A stretch of 64,000 nt of DNA from Aldehydirespirator sp965116665 (GTDB lineage: Bacteria > Actinomycetota > Acidimicrobiia > Acidimicrobiales > Aldehydirespiratoraceae). Under the pieces are notes generated by a model. That model was not told the origin of the DNA, did no database searches, and saw only the letters and a program-made list of their open reading frames with translations. The translations under genes and the position numbers were made by a program. The DNA is taken from NCBI GenBank assembly GCA_965116665.1, contig OZ220709.1:2170001-2234000 (forward strand), in the 5' to 3' direction. Each line of letters begins with the position of its first letter. The stretch's first letter is position 1. Shown here one piece after another: positions 26,081 to 34,357 of this stretch.

Positions 26081-26569
26081 GTGACCAACGCGGCAGAGGC
26101 CGGGCCTGCCAGCCGCCACGGGGTTACGCTCCTGGCATCGGTCGCGGTCGTCGTGGTCGTCGACCAGCTCACCAAGTGGTGGGCCTTGGAGACCCTCGAC
26201 AACGGCCGCGTCATCGACCTCGTGTGGACGCTGCGGCTGCGGCTCGTGTTCAACACCGGGGCCGCCTTCAGCAGCTTCCAGGGCCTCGGGCCCCTCCTCG
26301 GCGTAGCGGCCGTGGCGGTGGCCGCAGCCCTGCTGCTCAACCGGCGGCTGGTGTCCGGCCGGCTGTCTGCCGTCGCGACCGGGTCCATCGCCGGGGGTGC
26401 GCTCGGCAACCTCGCCGACCGCCTGTTCCGATCAGACGACGGCTTCCTCGGCGGGGCAGTGGTCGACTTCATCGACGTTCAGTGGTGGCCGGTATGGAAC
26501 GTAGCCGACATGGGGGTCGTGCTCGGCGGCGCCACCCTGGTGTGGGCCGCCTACCGCCGGGAGCGATGA
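26081..26569 (+). CDS. lspA: lipoprotein signal peptidase II
   Basis: A 162-residue integral membrane aspartyl protease with four helices that cleaves prolipoprotein signal peptides. Visible motifs are VDQLTKWW, VFNTGAAFS, GGALGNLADRLF (catalytic Asp) and VVDFIDV with WPVWNVADMGV (second catalytic Asp). GTG start; overlaps rluD by four bases. Confidence 0.95.
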   Translation: MTNAAEAGPASRHGVTLLASVAVVVVVDQLTKWWALETLDNGRVIDLVWTLRLRLVFNTGAAFSSFQGLGPLLGVAAVAVAAALLLNRRLVSGRLSAVATGSIAGGALGNLADRLFRSDDGFLGGAVVDFIDVQWWPVWNVADMGVVLGGATLVWAAYRRER

Positions 26570-27489
26570 GCCACCCGGGTGAAGTCGTCGGCTCAGCCCT
26601 CGACGGCCTGAGGCTCGACCGCGCCGTGGCCCTCGTGGCCGACGTGAGCCGTTCGGTGGCAGCCCGGCTGGTGGCCGGCGGCGGCGTGCGCCTCGACGGT
26701 GCGGTGGTCACATCAGGCGCCAGACGGGTCGCGGCGGGCGAGTCGCTGGCCGTCGCCGTCGAGCACCGCGACGATCCACGGCCCGCGGCCGACCCGGAGG
26801 TGGCCTTCGAGACGGTCATGGAGGACGCTCACCTGATCGTGGTGAACAAGCCTGCGGGCCTGGTCGTGCACCCTGGCGCGGGGCACGAAGGCGGCACGCT
26901 GGTCAACGGCCTGCTGGCTCGCTATCCCGGCATCGCCAGCGTCGGGGACGCCTACCGGCCCGGGATAGTGCACCGGCTCGATCGGGGTACCTCTGGACTG
27001 ATGGTGGTGGCCCGCACCGAGGTGGCGTACCAGCAGCTGGTCGAGCAGATGCGTTCCCATCGACCGCAGCGGGTGTACTGCGCTCTCGTGCAAGGGCAGC
27101 CTGAGGCGAACTCGGGCGTGATCGATGCGCCGGTCGGTCGATCGAGCCGCAATCCGCAACGCATGACCGTAACCGACCGGGGCCGGCCGGCCCGGACCGG
27201 CTACGCGGTGGAGCGGCGCTATTCGGAGCCGGCCAGAGCCGCGCTGCTGTCGTGCCGGCTCGAGACCGGCCGCACCCACCAGATCAGGGTCCATCTCCGG
27301 GCCATCGGTCATCCGGTGGTGGGCGACCCGACCTACGGCTCGGGCCTCCTCGACGACGTCTTCGGGCTGTCCCGGCCGTTCCTGCACGCCCGCAGCCTGT
27401 CCTTCACGCACCCTGTCAGCGGCGAGGCGGTGGATGCGGAGTCGCCCATCCCCGCTGACCTGGCCGCCGTGCTCGCCGCCTGCCGCTAG
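26566..27489 (+). CDS. rluD: 23S rRNA pseudouridine synthase, RluA/RluD family
   Basis: A 307-residue enzyme with an N-terminal S4 RNA-binding domain (about residues 10-70) and the pseudouridine synthase domain. The catalytic Asp is in GIVHRLDRGTSGLMVVART (about residues 136-154); LETGRTHQIRVHLRAIGHPV is the second family block. ATG 26566 overlaps the lspA stop (ATGA). lspA-rluD pairing is widespread in bacteria. RluD rather than RluC is inferred from position. Confidence 0.92.
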   Translation: MSHPGEVVGSALDGLRLDRAVALVADVSRSVAARLVAGGGVRLDGAVVTSGARRVAAGESLAVAVEHRDDPRPAADPEVAFETVMEDAHLIVVNKPAGLVVHPGAGHEGGTLVNGLLARYPGIASVGDAYRPGIVHRLDRGTSGLMVVARTEVAYQQLVEQMRSHRPQRVYCALVQGQPEANSGVIDAPVGRSSRNPQRMTVTDRGRPARTGYAVERRYSEPARAALLSCRLETGRTHQIRVHLRAIGHPVVGDPTYGSGLLDDVFGLSRPFLHARSLSFTHPVSGEAVDAESPIPADLAAVLAACR

Positions 27490-27493
27490 AGGC

Positions 27494-27518
27494 GGAGCGG
27501 GCTGGGTGCGGACGCTCC
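27494..27518. terminator. possible bidirectional terminator hairpin
   Basis: GGAGCG (27494-27499) pairs with CGCTCC (27513-27518) between the convergent rluD and rrf2-type genes. The stem is short, with no T-run. Confidence 0.25.
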
Positions 27519-27964
27519 TAGGCCTCGGAGTCCACCGGCCAGGGCGCCTCACCCTGGGCCATCGCCGTGATCTGGGCCAGGCTGAAGGAGTCCAGGAACC
27601 GTCGCATGTGCGAGCCCGACGCCGACCAGATCGCCAGCAGCACGCATTGACCCTCGTGATCGCAGGCGCCGTCGGTGTGGGGCTCACCGAAGTCGCCCGC
27701 CGCGATGGGCCCGTCCACCGCCCGCACGATGTCCGACAGCTTGATGTCGGAGGGGTCGCGGGCCAGGACGTACCCGCCGCCCACGCCCCGCTTCGAGCGC
27801 ACCAGGCCGGCTCCCTTCAGCGCCAGCAGTATCTGCTCCAGGTAGGGCTGGGGCAGCGCGGTGCGCTCGGCTATCTCCCGCACCGAGGTCGGTGCGTTGT
27901 CGCTGTGCAGCGCGAGGGACAGCAGGGCCCGGGACGCGTAGTCGCCCCGTGTCGACACCCTCAT
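27518..27964 (-). CDS. Rrf2 family transcriptional regulator
   Basis: A 148-residue winged-helix regulator starting MRVSTRGDYASRALLSLAL, the typical Rrf2 opening. The recognition segment is LPQPYLEQILLALKGAGLVR and the wing carries SKRGVGGGYVLAR. Of the three Cys that bind an Fe-S cluster in IscR/NsrR, two are present (CDHEGQC) and the third position is Trp, so an intact cluster is doubtful. ATG 27964 is chosen by similarity; the frame is open further upstream. Divergent from the phosphodiesterase gene, which it might control. Confidence 0.88.
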   Translation of the reverse strand: MRVSTRGDYASRALLSLALHSDNAPTSVREIAERTALPQPYLEQILLALKGAGLVRSKRGVGGGYVLARDPSDIKLSDIVRAVDGPIAAGDFGEPHTDGACDHEGQCVLLAIWSASGSHMRRFLDSFSLAQITAMAQGEAPWPVDSEA

Positions 27965-28038
27965 CGCCGCGCTGCGGCGACAGGCGGCGCGAGGCGGCTC
28001 CCGCGTGTCAACACCCTCATGGTGGCATCCTAGATGCC

Positions 28039-29163
28039 GTGGCCGGCCCGGAACCGATCCCCAGGCGGCGAGAGCCGGTCCTCCCCGCGTACGGCGGAGG
28101 GTGCGTCGCCGACATCGTGCCCGCGATCCTGGAGCCATCACGGGCTGGGACGGCCGGCCCGCTGCCCGCCGAGGTGCTCGACGCCCGTGCCGTGGTGGTT
28201 CTGGTCCTCGACGGTCTCGGCGCCGAACAGCTCACCGCGCGGCCGCGTGTCGCACCCACGCTCAGCGAGATGCACGCGGCCACCATCACCACCGTGGCCC
28301 CTACCACCACCGCCTCCGCCCTCACCTCGATAGCCACCGGGGTTCCCCCCGGCGAGCACGGGATCGTCGGCTACCGGATCCGGACCGACGACGGCAACCT
28401 CAACATCCTCAGATGGAGGACCCCCCAAGGCGACGGGCTCGATCGCAACCCACCCGAGAGATTCCAGCCGGTGGCCTCCTTCGGCGGCCAGCGACCGCCC
28501 GCACTCCAGAAGGCCGAGTACCGCAACTCGGGTTTCAGCCGCGCCTACCTGGGTGATGCCCGCGTACTCGGATACAAGATGCTGTCCAGCCTTGTGGTGG
28601 AGATCCGGCAGCTGCTGGCCGCCGGGGAGTCCTTCGTCTACGCCTACTACGAGGGTCTCGACATGGTGGCCCACGAGCACGCCTTCGGGGAGCACTACCA
28701 GGCCGAGCTGAGAGCCTGTGACCGGCTGATGGCCGACCTGCTCACCGTCCTGCCCCGGGGCACCGCGGTGGTGGCAACATCGGACCACGGGCTGGTCGAC
28801 TGCTCCGAGGGCACGGTCAAGATCGAACGCTCGGTCCTCGACTGCGCGGCCACCGAGTCGGGCGAGGCTCGGTTCCGATGGCTGCACGCCCGCCCGGGCC
28901 GGGCCGGCGACCTGTACGAGGCCGCAGTCGACTCCCACGGACAGCAGGCCTGGGTCCGCACCGCCTCCGAGATCGTGGACGGCGGCTGGCTCGGTCCGGT
29001 CGTCACGGACGCGGCCCGATCCCGGCTGGGGGATGTGGCTCTGGTGGCCCGGGACGCCTGGGCGTTCGGCCATCCCGACGACGGCACACCCAGGCTGCTC
29101 GGACGCCACGGCTCGCTCACCCCGGCCGAGATGCTGGTGCCGCTCCTGGTTCACATCTCGTAG
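28039..29163 (+). CDS. alkaline phosphatase superfamily protein (nucleotide pyrophosphatase/phosphodiesterase-like)
   Basis: A 374-residue metallohydrolase-like protein. VVLVLDGLGAEQL (about residues 51-63) holds the first metal-binding Asp, TTVAPTTTASALTSIATG (about 80-97) holds the nucleophile Thr, GEHGIVGYRI follows, and TSDHGLVD (about 250) carries the Asp-His pair. Substrate unknown. GTG 28039 start. It has no membrane anchor or evident signal peptide, so a cytosolic location is likely. Confidence 0.8.
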   Translation: MAGPEPIPRRREPVLPAYGGGCVADIVPAILEPSRAGTAGPLPAEVLDARAVVVLVLDGLGAEQLTARPRVAPTLSEMHAATITTVAPTTTASALTSIATGVPPGEHGIVGYRIRTDDGNLNILRWRTPQGDGLDRNPPERFQPVASFGGQRPPALQKAEYRNSGFSRAYLGDARVLGYKMLSSLVVEIRQLLAAGESFVYAYYEGLDMVAHEHAFGEHYQAELRACDRLMADLLTVLPRGTAVVATSDHGLVDCSEGTVKIERSVLDCAATESGEARFRWLHARPGRAGDLYEAAVDSHGQQAWVRTASEIVDGGWLGPVVTDAARSRLGDVALVARDAWAFGHPDDGTPRLLGRHGSLTPAEMLVPLLVHIS

Positions 29164-29200
29164 GGTTGGGCCGTAGACCGCCGACGAGCGTGGGAGGGGC

Positions 29201-29716
29201 ATGCCTGACACCGAATCCCCCGAGGTGCTGGCTCCGGACATGATCGACGTTGCCAGCGCCGGCAGCGCCGGCAGCGACGACGAGATCAACGAGACCATCG
29301 ACCATCCGGCCAAGGTGATGCGCATCGGCACGATGCTCAAGCAGCTCCTGGCCGAGGTCCGCGAGAGCGATCTCGACGAGGCCAGCAGGCAGCGGCTGCG
29401 GGAGGTCTACGAGACCTCGGTGGGGGAGGTCGGCTCGGCCCTCTCGCCGGACCTGCGCGAGGAGCTGACCCGTCTCGCCTCGCCCTTCGACCAGCCTGAG
29501 CCCCCCTCCGCGGTGGAGCTCCAGATCGCCAAGGCCCAGCTGGTGGGATGGCTGGAGGGACTCATCCAGGGCATGAAGGCCATGCTGCTGGCCCAGCAGA
29601 TGACCGCTCACCAGCAGCTCCAGTCCATGCGGGGGGAGCTGCCACCGGGAGCCGATCCGTACCAGCGGCCACCCCCGGGAGCCGACGCCAGCCCCCGCCA
29701 CGGCACGTACCTATAG
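29201..29716 (+). CDS. bpa: bacterial proteasome activator Bpa (DUF2587)
   Basis: A 171-residue protein of the DUF2587 family (Mycobacterium Rv3780, Bpa/PafE), an ATP-independent ring that opens the 20S proteasome. The core is helical: DHPAKVMRIGTMLKQLLAEV, then REVYETSVGEVGSALSPDLR, then VELQIAKAQLVGWLEGLIQG. It ends GTYL, resembling the GQYL proteasome-docking tail of Bpa. ATG 29201 follows a GGGAGG. It implies a 20S proteasome elsewhere in the genome. Confidence 0.88.
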   Translation: MPDTESPEVLAPDMIDVASAGSAGSDDEINETIDHPAKVMRIGTMLKQLLAEVRESDLDEASRQRLREVYETSVGEVGSALSPDLREELTRLASPFDQPEPPSAVELQIAKAQLVGWLEGLIQGMKAMLLAQQMTAHQQLQSMRGELPPGADPYQRPPPGADASPRHGTYL

Positions 29717-29741
29717 CTCCCAGACCCCCTCGAACACGTGA

Positions 29742-29829
29742 GGCCGGGGGGTGGCGACGGGTCCGTTCGGCCGACAATGGGGCACAGCCCCGTCGGCCGA
29801 ACGGAGCCCGGCGACAGGACCCGCCGGCC
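29742..29829 (+). ncRNA. candidate structured RNA element, copy 1 (upstream of dnaE1)
   Basis: An 88-nt element. The closing stem pairs GGCCGG-G-GGGT (29742-29752) with ACCC-G-CCGGCC (29819-29829). A GGCGAC sequence lies on both sides of the interior. A 13-bp perfect stem (29763-29775 with 29792-29804) encloses GGGGC-ACA-GCCCC (29779-29791). The same architecture and flanks recur at 58615-58702 with a different but still complementary inner stem. Function unknown; riboswitch, terminator or mobile repeat are all possible. It lies 117 bases before the dnaE1 start. Confidence 0.65.
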
Positions 29830-29878
29830 GGACAAGCCAAGCACTTGCGCGAGTCCCTGAAGAGCCGACTATGGTGCG

Positions 29879-29896
29879 AATCACAGCTGTGTGATT
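29879..29896. promoter_or_regulatory. palindrome upstream of dnaE1
   Basis: AATCACA-GCTG-TGTGATT is an inverted repeat with perfect seven-base arms, 50 bases before the dnaE1 start. Operator-like; regulator unknown. Confidence 0.4.
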
Positions 29897-29899
29897 CCT

Positions 29900-29937
29900 T
29901 CCACAGCTTCCTCAACAACGGTCCACAGTGTCCACAG
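29900..29937 (+). repeat. three TCCACAG direct repeats before dnaE1
   Basis: TCCACAG at 29900, 29922 and 29931. The third, in GTGTCCACA, is one base from the actinobacterial DnaA-box core TTGTCCACA. The last overlaps the AGGAGG Shine-Dalgarno sequence (29936-29941). Confidence 0.5.
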
Positions 29938-29945
29938 GAGGCAAG

Positions 29946-32900
29946 GTGGCTGACTCATTCGTCCACCTCCACACCCACACCGAATACTCGATACTCGACG
30001 GAGCGTCCCGGCTCGACGACCTGATCGCGGCGGCCGTCGCCGACGGCCAACCGGCCCTGGGAATCACCGACCACGGCAACATGTACGGCGTCCTCGACTT
30101 CTACCGGGGCTGCAGGCAGGCCGGGATCAAGCCGATAATCGGCACCGAGGCCTACATGGCCCGCGAATCCCGATACGAGCGCCCCCCTCGCCGCGGCCGC
30201 CTCGACGATTCCGGAGGCGACGTGGAGGGCGGGGGCAAGCTGTACTACCACCTGACGCTGCTGGCCACCGAGGACGCCGGCTACAAGAACCTGATCAAGG
30301 TGGCCAGCCGGGCGTTCATGGAGGGCTACTACTACAAGCCTCGCTGCGACTGGGAGACCCTGGCCGACCATAGCAAGGGGCTGGTGGCGACCACCGGCTG
30401 CCTCGGTGGCCACGTGCCCCAGGCACTGCTGCGCGGCGACACCGAGGAGGCCCTGGCCAAAGCGGCCCGCTTCCAGGACATCTTCGGCCGCGACAGCTAC
30501 TTCATCGAGTTGCAGGACCACGGCATCCCCGAGCAGCGGCGGATCCTCCCGCAGTTGCTGGAGATCGCCCGCAAGCTCGGCGCGCCGCTGCTGGCCACCA
30601 ACGACAGCCACTACACGCACCGCAGCGACGCCGCGGCCCACGACGCGCTGCTTTGCGTGCAGACCGGGTCCCTGCTGGAGGACACCGACCGCCTCAAGTT
30701 CCACGGCGACGAGCACTACATGAAGACCGCGGCAGAAATGCGCAGTGTGTTCGCCGAGCTGCCCGATGCCTGCGACAACACCCTGCTGATCGCCGAGCGC
30801 GCCGATGTGACCATCGAGTTCGGCACGCCCCGCCTACCGCACTTCGAGGTGCCCGAGGGCTTCGACAGCGACCGCGCCTACCTGGATCACCTCACCTATC
30901 AGGGTGCCCGCCAGCGTTGGGGCGACCCGCTGCCCGAGGAGGTGGCCAAGCGGCTCGCCTACGAGCTCGAGGTCATCAACAGCATGGGGTTCGCCTCCTA
31001 CTTCCTCATCACCTGGGATCTCATCGCCTACGCGCGCCGCAGGGGGATCCGGGTGGGGCCGGGCCGGGGCTCGGCCGCGGGCTGCGCAGTCGCCTACAGC
31101 CTGCGCATCACCGATCTGGACCCGATCCACTACGACTTGCTGTTCGAGCGGTTCCTCAACCCTTCCCGGGTGTCGATGCCCGACATCGACATGGACTTCG
31201 ACTCACGCCACCGCGACGAGTTGATCAACTACGCGGCCGAGCGCTACGGGCGCGAGCACGTGGCCCAGATCATCACCTTCGGGAGGATCAAGGCTCGGGC
31301 TGCGGTGCGCGACGCGGCCCGGGTCCTGGGCTATCCCCACTCGCTGGGAGACAGGATCGCCAAGGCCATGCCGCCTCTGGTCCTGGGCCGCGACACCCCG
31401 CTGCGTTACTGCTTCGAGGAGTCGGAGAGCCACCGGGACGGCTGGGTGGCCGCGGCCGAGCTGCGCCAGATGTACGACACCGAACCCGACGTGGCCAAGG
31501 TGGTCGATGTCGCCCGGGGCCTCGAGGGCATGAGGCGCCAGGACGGCATCCACGCCGCCGCCGTAGTCATCACGCCGGAGCCGCTCACCGAGTACATGCC
31601 CATCCAGCGCAAGCCGGAGCCGGGCCGGGACGTGTCCGAGGCCCCCATCGTCACCCAGTACGAGATGCACGGCGTCGAGGATCTCGGCCTGCTGAAGATG
31701 GACTTCCTGGGACTGCGCAACCTCGACGTGATCACCGACACCGTCGAGCTGATCAAGCGCACCCGGGGAGTCACCGTCGACATCGACTCCGTCGCGCTCG
31801 ACGACGATGCCACCTTCAGCATGCTGCAACAGGGCGACACCATCGGGGTGTTCCAGTTGGAGAATCCCCAGGTGCGGTCACTGGTCCGCTCCCTGGCGCC
31901 CACCGCCTTCGACGATGTCTGTGCGCTGGTGGCGCTGTACCGGCCCGGGCCGATGGCGGCCAACATGCACCACGACTACGCCGACCGCAAGAACGGCCGG
32001 CGCCTCGTGGAGTACTTCCACGACGACGCGGCCGACATCCTGGGCGACACCTACGGTCTGATGATCTACCAGGAGAGCGTCATGCGGGTCGCCCAGCGCT
32101 TCGCGGGCTACTCGCTGGCCGAGGCCGACTCGCTGCGCAAGGCCATGGGCAAGAAGATCCGCGAGGCCATGGCGGCCGAGGAGGAGAAGTTCGTGGCGGG
32201 GGTGGTGGCCAACGGCTACGAGGAGGGCCTCGGCACCCAGCTGTTCAAGATCATCGAGCAGTTCGCCGACTACGCCTTCAACAAGAGCCACAGCTACGGC
32301 TACGGCCTGGTCGCCTACCAGACCGCCTACCTGAAGGCCAACTACCCGGTCGAGTACCTCGCAGCCCTGCTCACCAGCGTCAAGGGCAAACTCGAGAACG
32401 CCTCGGTCTACCTCAATGAGTGCCGCCTGCGAGGCATCGACGTGCAGGTGCCCGACATCAACCGGTCGGCATCGGACTTCACGCCGGTGCCCGGCGACGA
32501 CCAGACCGGCCCGGGCCGCATCGTGTACGGGCTCTCCGCGGTGCGCAACGTGGGGGAGGGCGTCGTCGAGAAGGTGCTCGCCGAACGCGAGGAGGGAGGG
32601 CCCTTCGCCTCGTTCGCCGACTTCGTCGAGCGGGTGCATGTCGACGCGCTGAACAAGCGGACCGTCGAGTCCCTGATAAGGGCCGGGGCCTTCGACTCGC
32701 TCGGGCAACCCCGCAAGGGCCTGCAGCAGGTGCACGAGTCCATCATCGACATGACGGTGCGCAAGCGGCGGGAGCACGACGCCGGCGTGATGTCGCTGTT
32801 CGGCGAGCAGAGCGAGGGGCCGTCCTTCGACGACCGACCGCAGGTGCCTGAGGTCGAGTACGAGCGAATGCAGAAGCTGACCCACGAGAAGGAGATGCTC

Positions 32901-33491
32901 GGCCTGTACATCTCCGACCACCCGCTGAAGGGGATGGAGGCCAGGGTGCGCCGCCTCGCCGACTGCACCATCGGCGACCTGGCGGCCGGGGCGAGCCTGA
33001 GCGACGACGCAGGCTTCTGGTCGGTGGGGGGAGTGGTCACCGGCCTGCAGCGGCGCTGGACCCGCCGGGGCGAGCTCATGGCGAGCTTCGCGCTCGAGGA
33101 CCTCCAGGACAAGATCGAGGTCCTGGTGTTCCCCCGGGTGATGGCGGAGCACGGATCGAAGCTGGCCGACGACTCGGTGGTCGTGGTGCGGGGGCGGCTC
33201 GACTCGAGGGAGGACACCCTGAGGTTCTTCGCCAACGAGGTGCACCCCGTGATCAGCACCGAGCCGGATCCCCCGCTGCGGGTCAATCTGGGGCTCGAGC
33301 ACCAGACCGACCGGCTCATCGACGAGCTCAAGTCGCTGCTGGTGGCCCATCCGGGCGGATCGCCGGTCGAGTTGCTGCTGGGCGAGCGCCGGGTGGCCCG
33401 CCTAGCCGAGGATTATGCCGTGGACACCGCCAACGGGTTGCCGGCCGAACTCCGCGAACTGCTGGGGGCCGGGGCGATCGCCGGAGTCTGA
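29946..33491 (+). CDS. dnaE1: DNA polymerase III alpha subunit (DnaE1)
   Basis: A 1,181-residue replicative polymerase subunit. The N-terminal PHP domain starts FVHLHTHTEYSILDGASR. The polymerase palm carries PDIDMDFDSRHRDEL near residues 413-427, with the catalytic aspartates, and VGPGRGSAAGC upstream of it. Helix-hairpin-helix and OB-fold regions follow in the C-terminal third. The GTG at 29946 is chosen because the family begins (M/V)ADSFVHLH and AGGAGG lies just before; an in-frame GTG at 29928 would add six residues. The lspA-rluD-dnaE1 order is shared with mycobacteria. Confidence 0.96.
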   Translation: MADSFVHLHTHTEYSILDGASRLDDLIAAAVADGQPALGITDHGNMYGVLDFYRGCRQAGIKPIIGTEAYMARESRYERPPRRGRLDDSGGDVEGGGKLYYHLTLLATEDAGYKNLIKVASRAFMEGYYYKPRCDWETLADHSKGLVATTGCLGGHVPQALLRGDTEEALAKAARFQDIFGRDSYFIELQDHGIPEQRRILPQLLEIARKLGAPLLATNDSHYTHRSDAAAHDALLCVQTGSLLEDTDRLKFHGDEHYMKTAAEMRSVFAELPDACDNTLLIAERADVTIEFGTPRLPHFEVPEGFDSDRAYLDHLTYQGARQRWGDPLPEEVAKRLAYELEVINSMGFASYFLITWDLIAYARRRGIRVGPGRGSAAGCAVAYSLRITDLDPIHYDLLFERFLNPSRVSMPDIDMDFDSRHRDELINYAAERYGREHVAQIITFGRIKARAAVRDAARVLGYPHSLGDRIAKAMPPLVLGRDTPLRYCFEESESHRDGWVAAAELRQMYDTEPDVAKVVDVARGLEGMRRQDGIHAAAVVITPEPLTEYMPIQRKPEPGRDVSEAPIVTQYEMHGVEDLGLLKMDFLGLRNLDVITDTVELIKRTRGVTVDIDSVALDDDATFSMLQQGDTIGVFQLENPQVRSLVRSLAPTAFDDVCALVALYRPGPMAANMHHDYADRKNGRRLVEYFHDDAADILGDTYGLMIYQESVMRVAQRFAGYSLAEADSLRKAMGKKIREAMAAEEEKFVAGVVANGYEEGLGTQLFKIIEQFADYAFNKSHSYGYGLVAYQTAYLKANYPVEYLAALLTSVKGKLENASVYLNECRLRGIDVQVPDINRSASDFTPVPGDDQTGPGRIVYGLSAVRNVGEGVVEKVLAEREEGGPFASFADFVERVHVDALNKRTVESLIRAGAFDSLGQPRKGLQQVHESIIDMTVRKRREHDAGVMSLFGEQSEGPSFDDRPQVPEVEYERMQKLTHEKEMLGLYISDHPLKGMEARVRRLADCTIGDLAAGASLSDDAGFWSVGGVVTGLQRRWTRRGELMASFALEDLQDKIEVLVFPRVMAEHGSKLADDSVVVVRGRLDSREDTLRFFANEVHPVISTEPDPPLRVNLGLEHQTDRLIDELKSLLVAHPGGSPVELLLGERRVARLAEDYAVDTANGLPAELRELLGAGAIAGV

Positions 33492-33645
33492 CCGGCCGCT
33501 TCGAGGCCGAGCCGGCAGCACGTTCATCGAGGCATCGGTTCCGGCTGTTCCGCCCGATCGAAACGGAGCCCAGGGTTGCGAAACGCCCCCGCATCCTTGA
33601 GACTGGAGTGGACGGCATGGGCGACTTATAGGGGTGTCAGCCACC

Positions 33646-34314
33646 ATGGCAATCGCGATCGAGACCAGGGATTGCACCGCACTGGGGGACGCCGATCTGG
33701 CTGAAATGGCCGATCTCTGCGCCGTCTCGTCCAACACCTACGAGGTGGGCTCGCTCTCCAAGCAAGCCGAGGCCTGGGTGCTGGTGACCGAGGCCCGAGA
33801 CAACGGCAAGCTTCGCGGCTTCTCGTTCTGCACCCTGGAGCGCATCGGCGGAACGCCCTGCGTGCTGATCGGTGCCGGCCACACCTGCCGCACAACCCGC
33901 CGCGACACTGTCCTGAGAGGCATCGTGGCGGACCAGCTGCGCCGCGCCGCCCTGTCCTTCCCCGACGAGGACGTGCTCGTCGGCATGCAGATCAACGATC
34001 CGGGCGCCTTCGAGGCGTTCAGGAACCTTCACGATGTCGTCCCCCGGCCCGGCCACAAGGCCACCGGCGAGGAGCGGGCCTGGGGGCGCCGGCTCGCCAA
34101 GCGCTTCGGGATCGGCTCGCTCAGCTACGAGGACCGCATCTTCACCACCCGGGGCAAGGGAGGGCCGCCGGTGGTGCTCGACCACGCGAGCCTCAAGCCC
34201 GACAAGATCCAACCGGAGGCCGCCGCCCTGCTCGACGGGCTGGTCCTCGCGGACGGCGACACCTTGATCGTGCACGGCTGGGTGATGGCCGAGGAGCTCG
34301 AGAAGCTGCTCTAG
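33646..34314 (+). CDS. unrecognised conserved-looking protein
   Basis: A 222-residue soluble protein I cannot assign. The N-terminal half (LAEMADLCAVSSNTYEVGSL, then WVLVTEARDNGKLRGFSF) has the alternating helix/strand look of an acetyltransferase-like or sensor fold. A mid-region PGHKATGEERAWGRRLAKRFG is basic. There is no membrane segment and codon use is like its neighbours. The start is uncertain: ATG 33646 (AGGGG 12 bases upstream) or GTG 33634. It stands alone between dnaE1 and a nitroreductase gene. Confidence 0.6.
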   Translation: MAIAIETRDCTALGDADLAEMADLCAVSSNTYEVGSLSKQAEAWVLVTEARDNGKLRGFSFCTLERIGGTPCVLIGAGHTCRTTRRDTVLRGIVADQLRRAALSFPDEDVLVGMQINDPGAFEAFRNLHDVVPRPGHKATGEERAWGRRLAKRFGIGSLSYEDRIFTTRGKGGPPVVLDHASLKPDKIQPEAAALLDGLVLADGDTLIVHGWVMAEELEKLL

Positions 34315-34357
34315 CCAGAGACGCCGAACGCGCCCGCGGCCGGCGCGGCGGGAAGCC

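Noticed and set aside
29742..29829. Simple intrinsic terminator for bpa
   Set aside because: The hairpin is strong, but no T-run follows and the flanking sequences are conserved with copy 2 well beyond what a terminator needs. Kept as a structured RNA candidate with termination as one option.
31878..33350. Long minus-strand frame inside dnaE1
   Set aside because: Wholly antisense to a well-conserved polymerase region; no family similarity.
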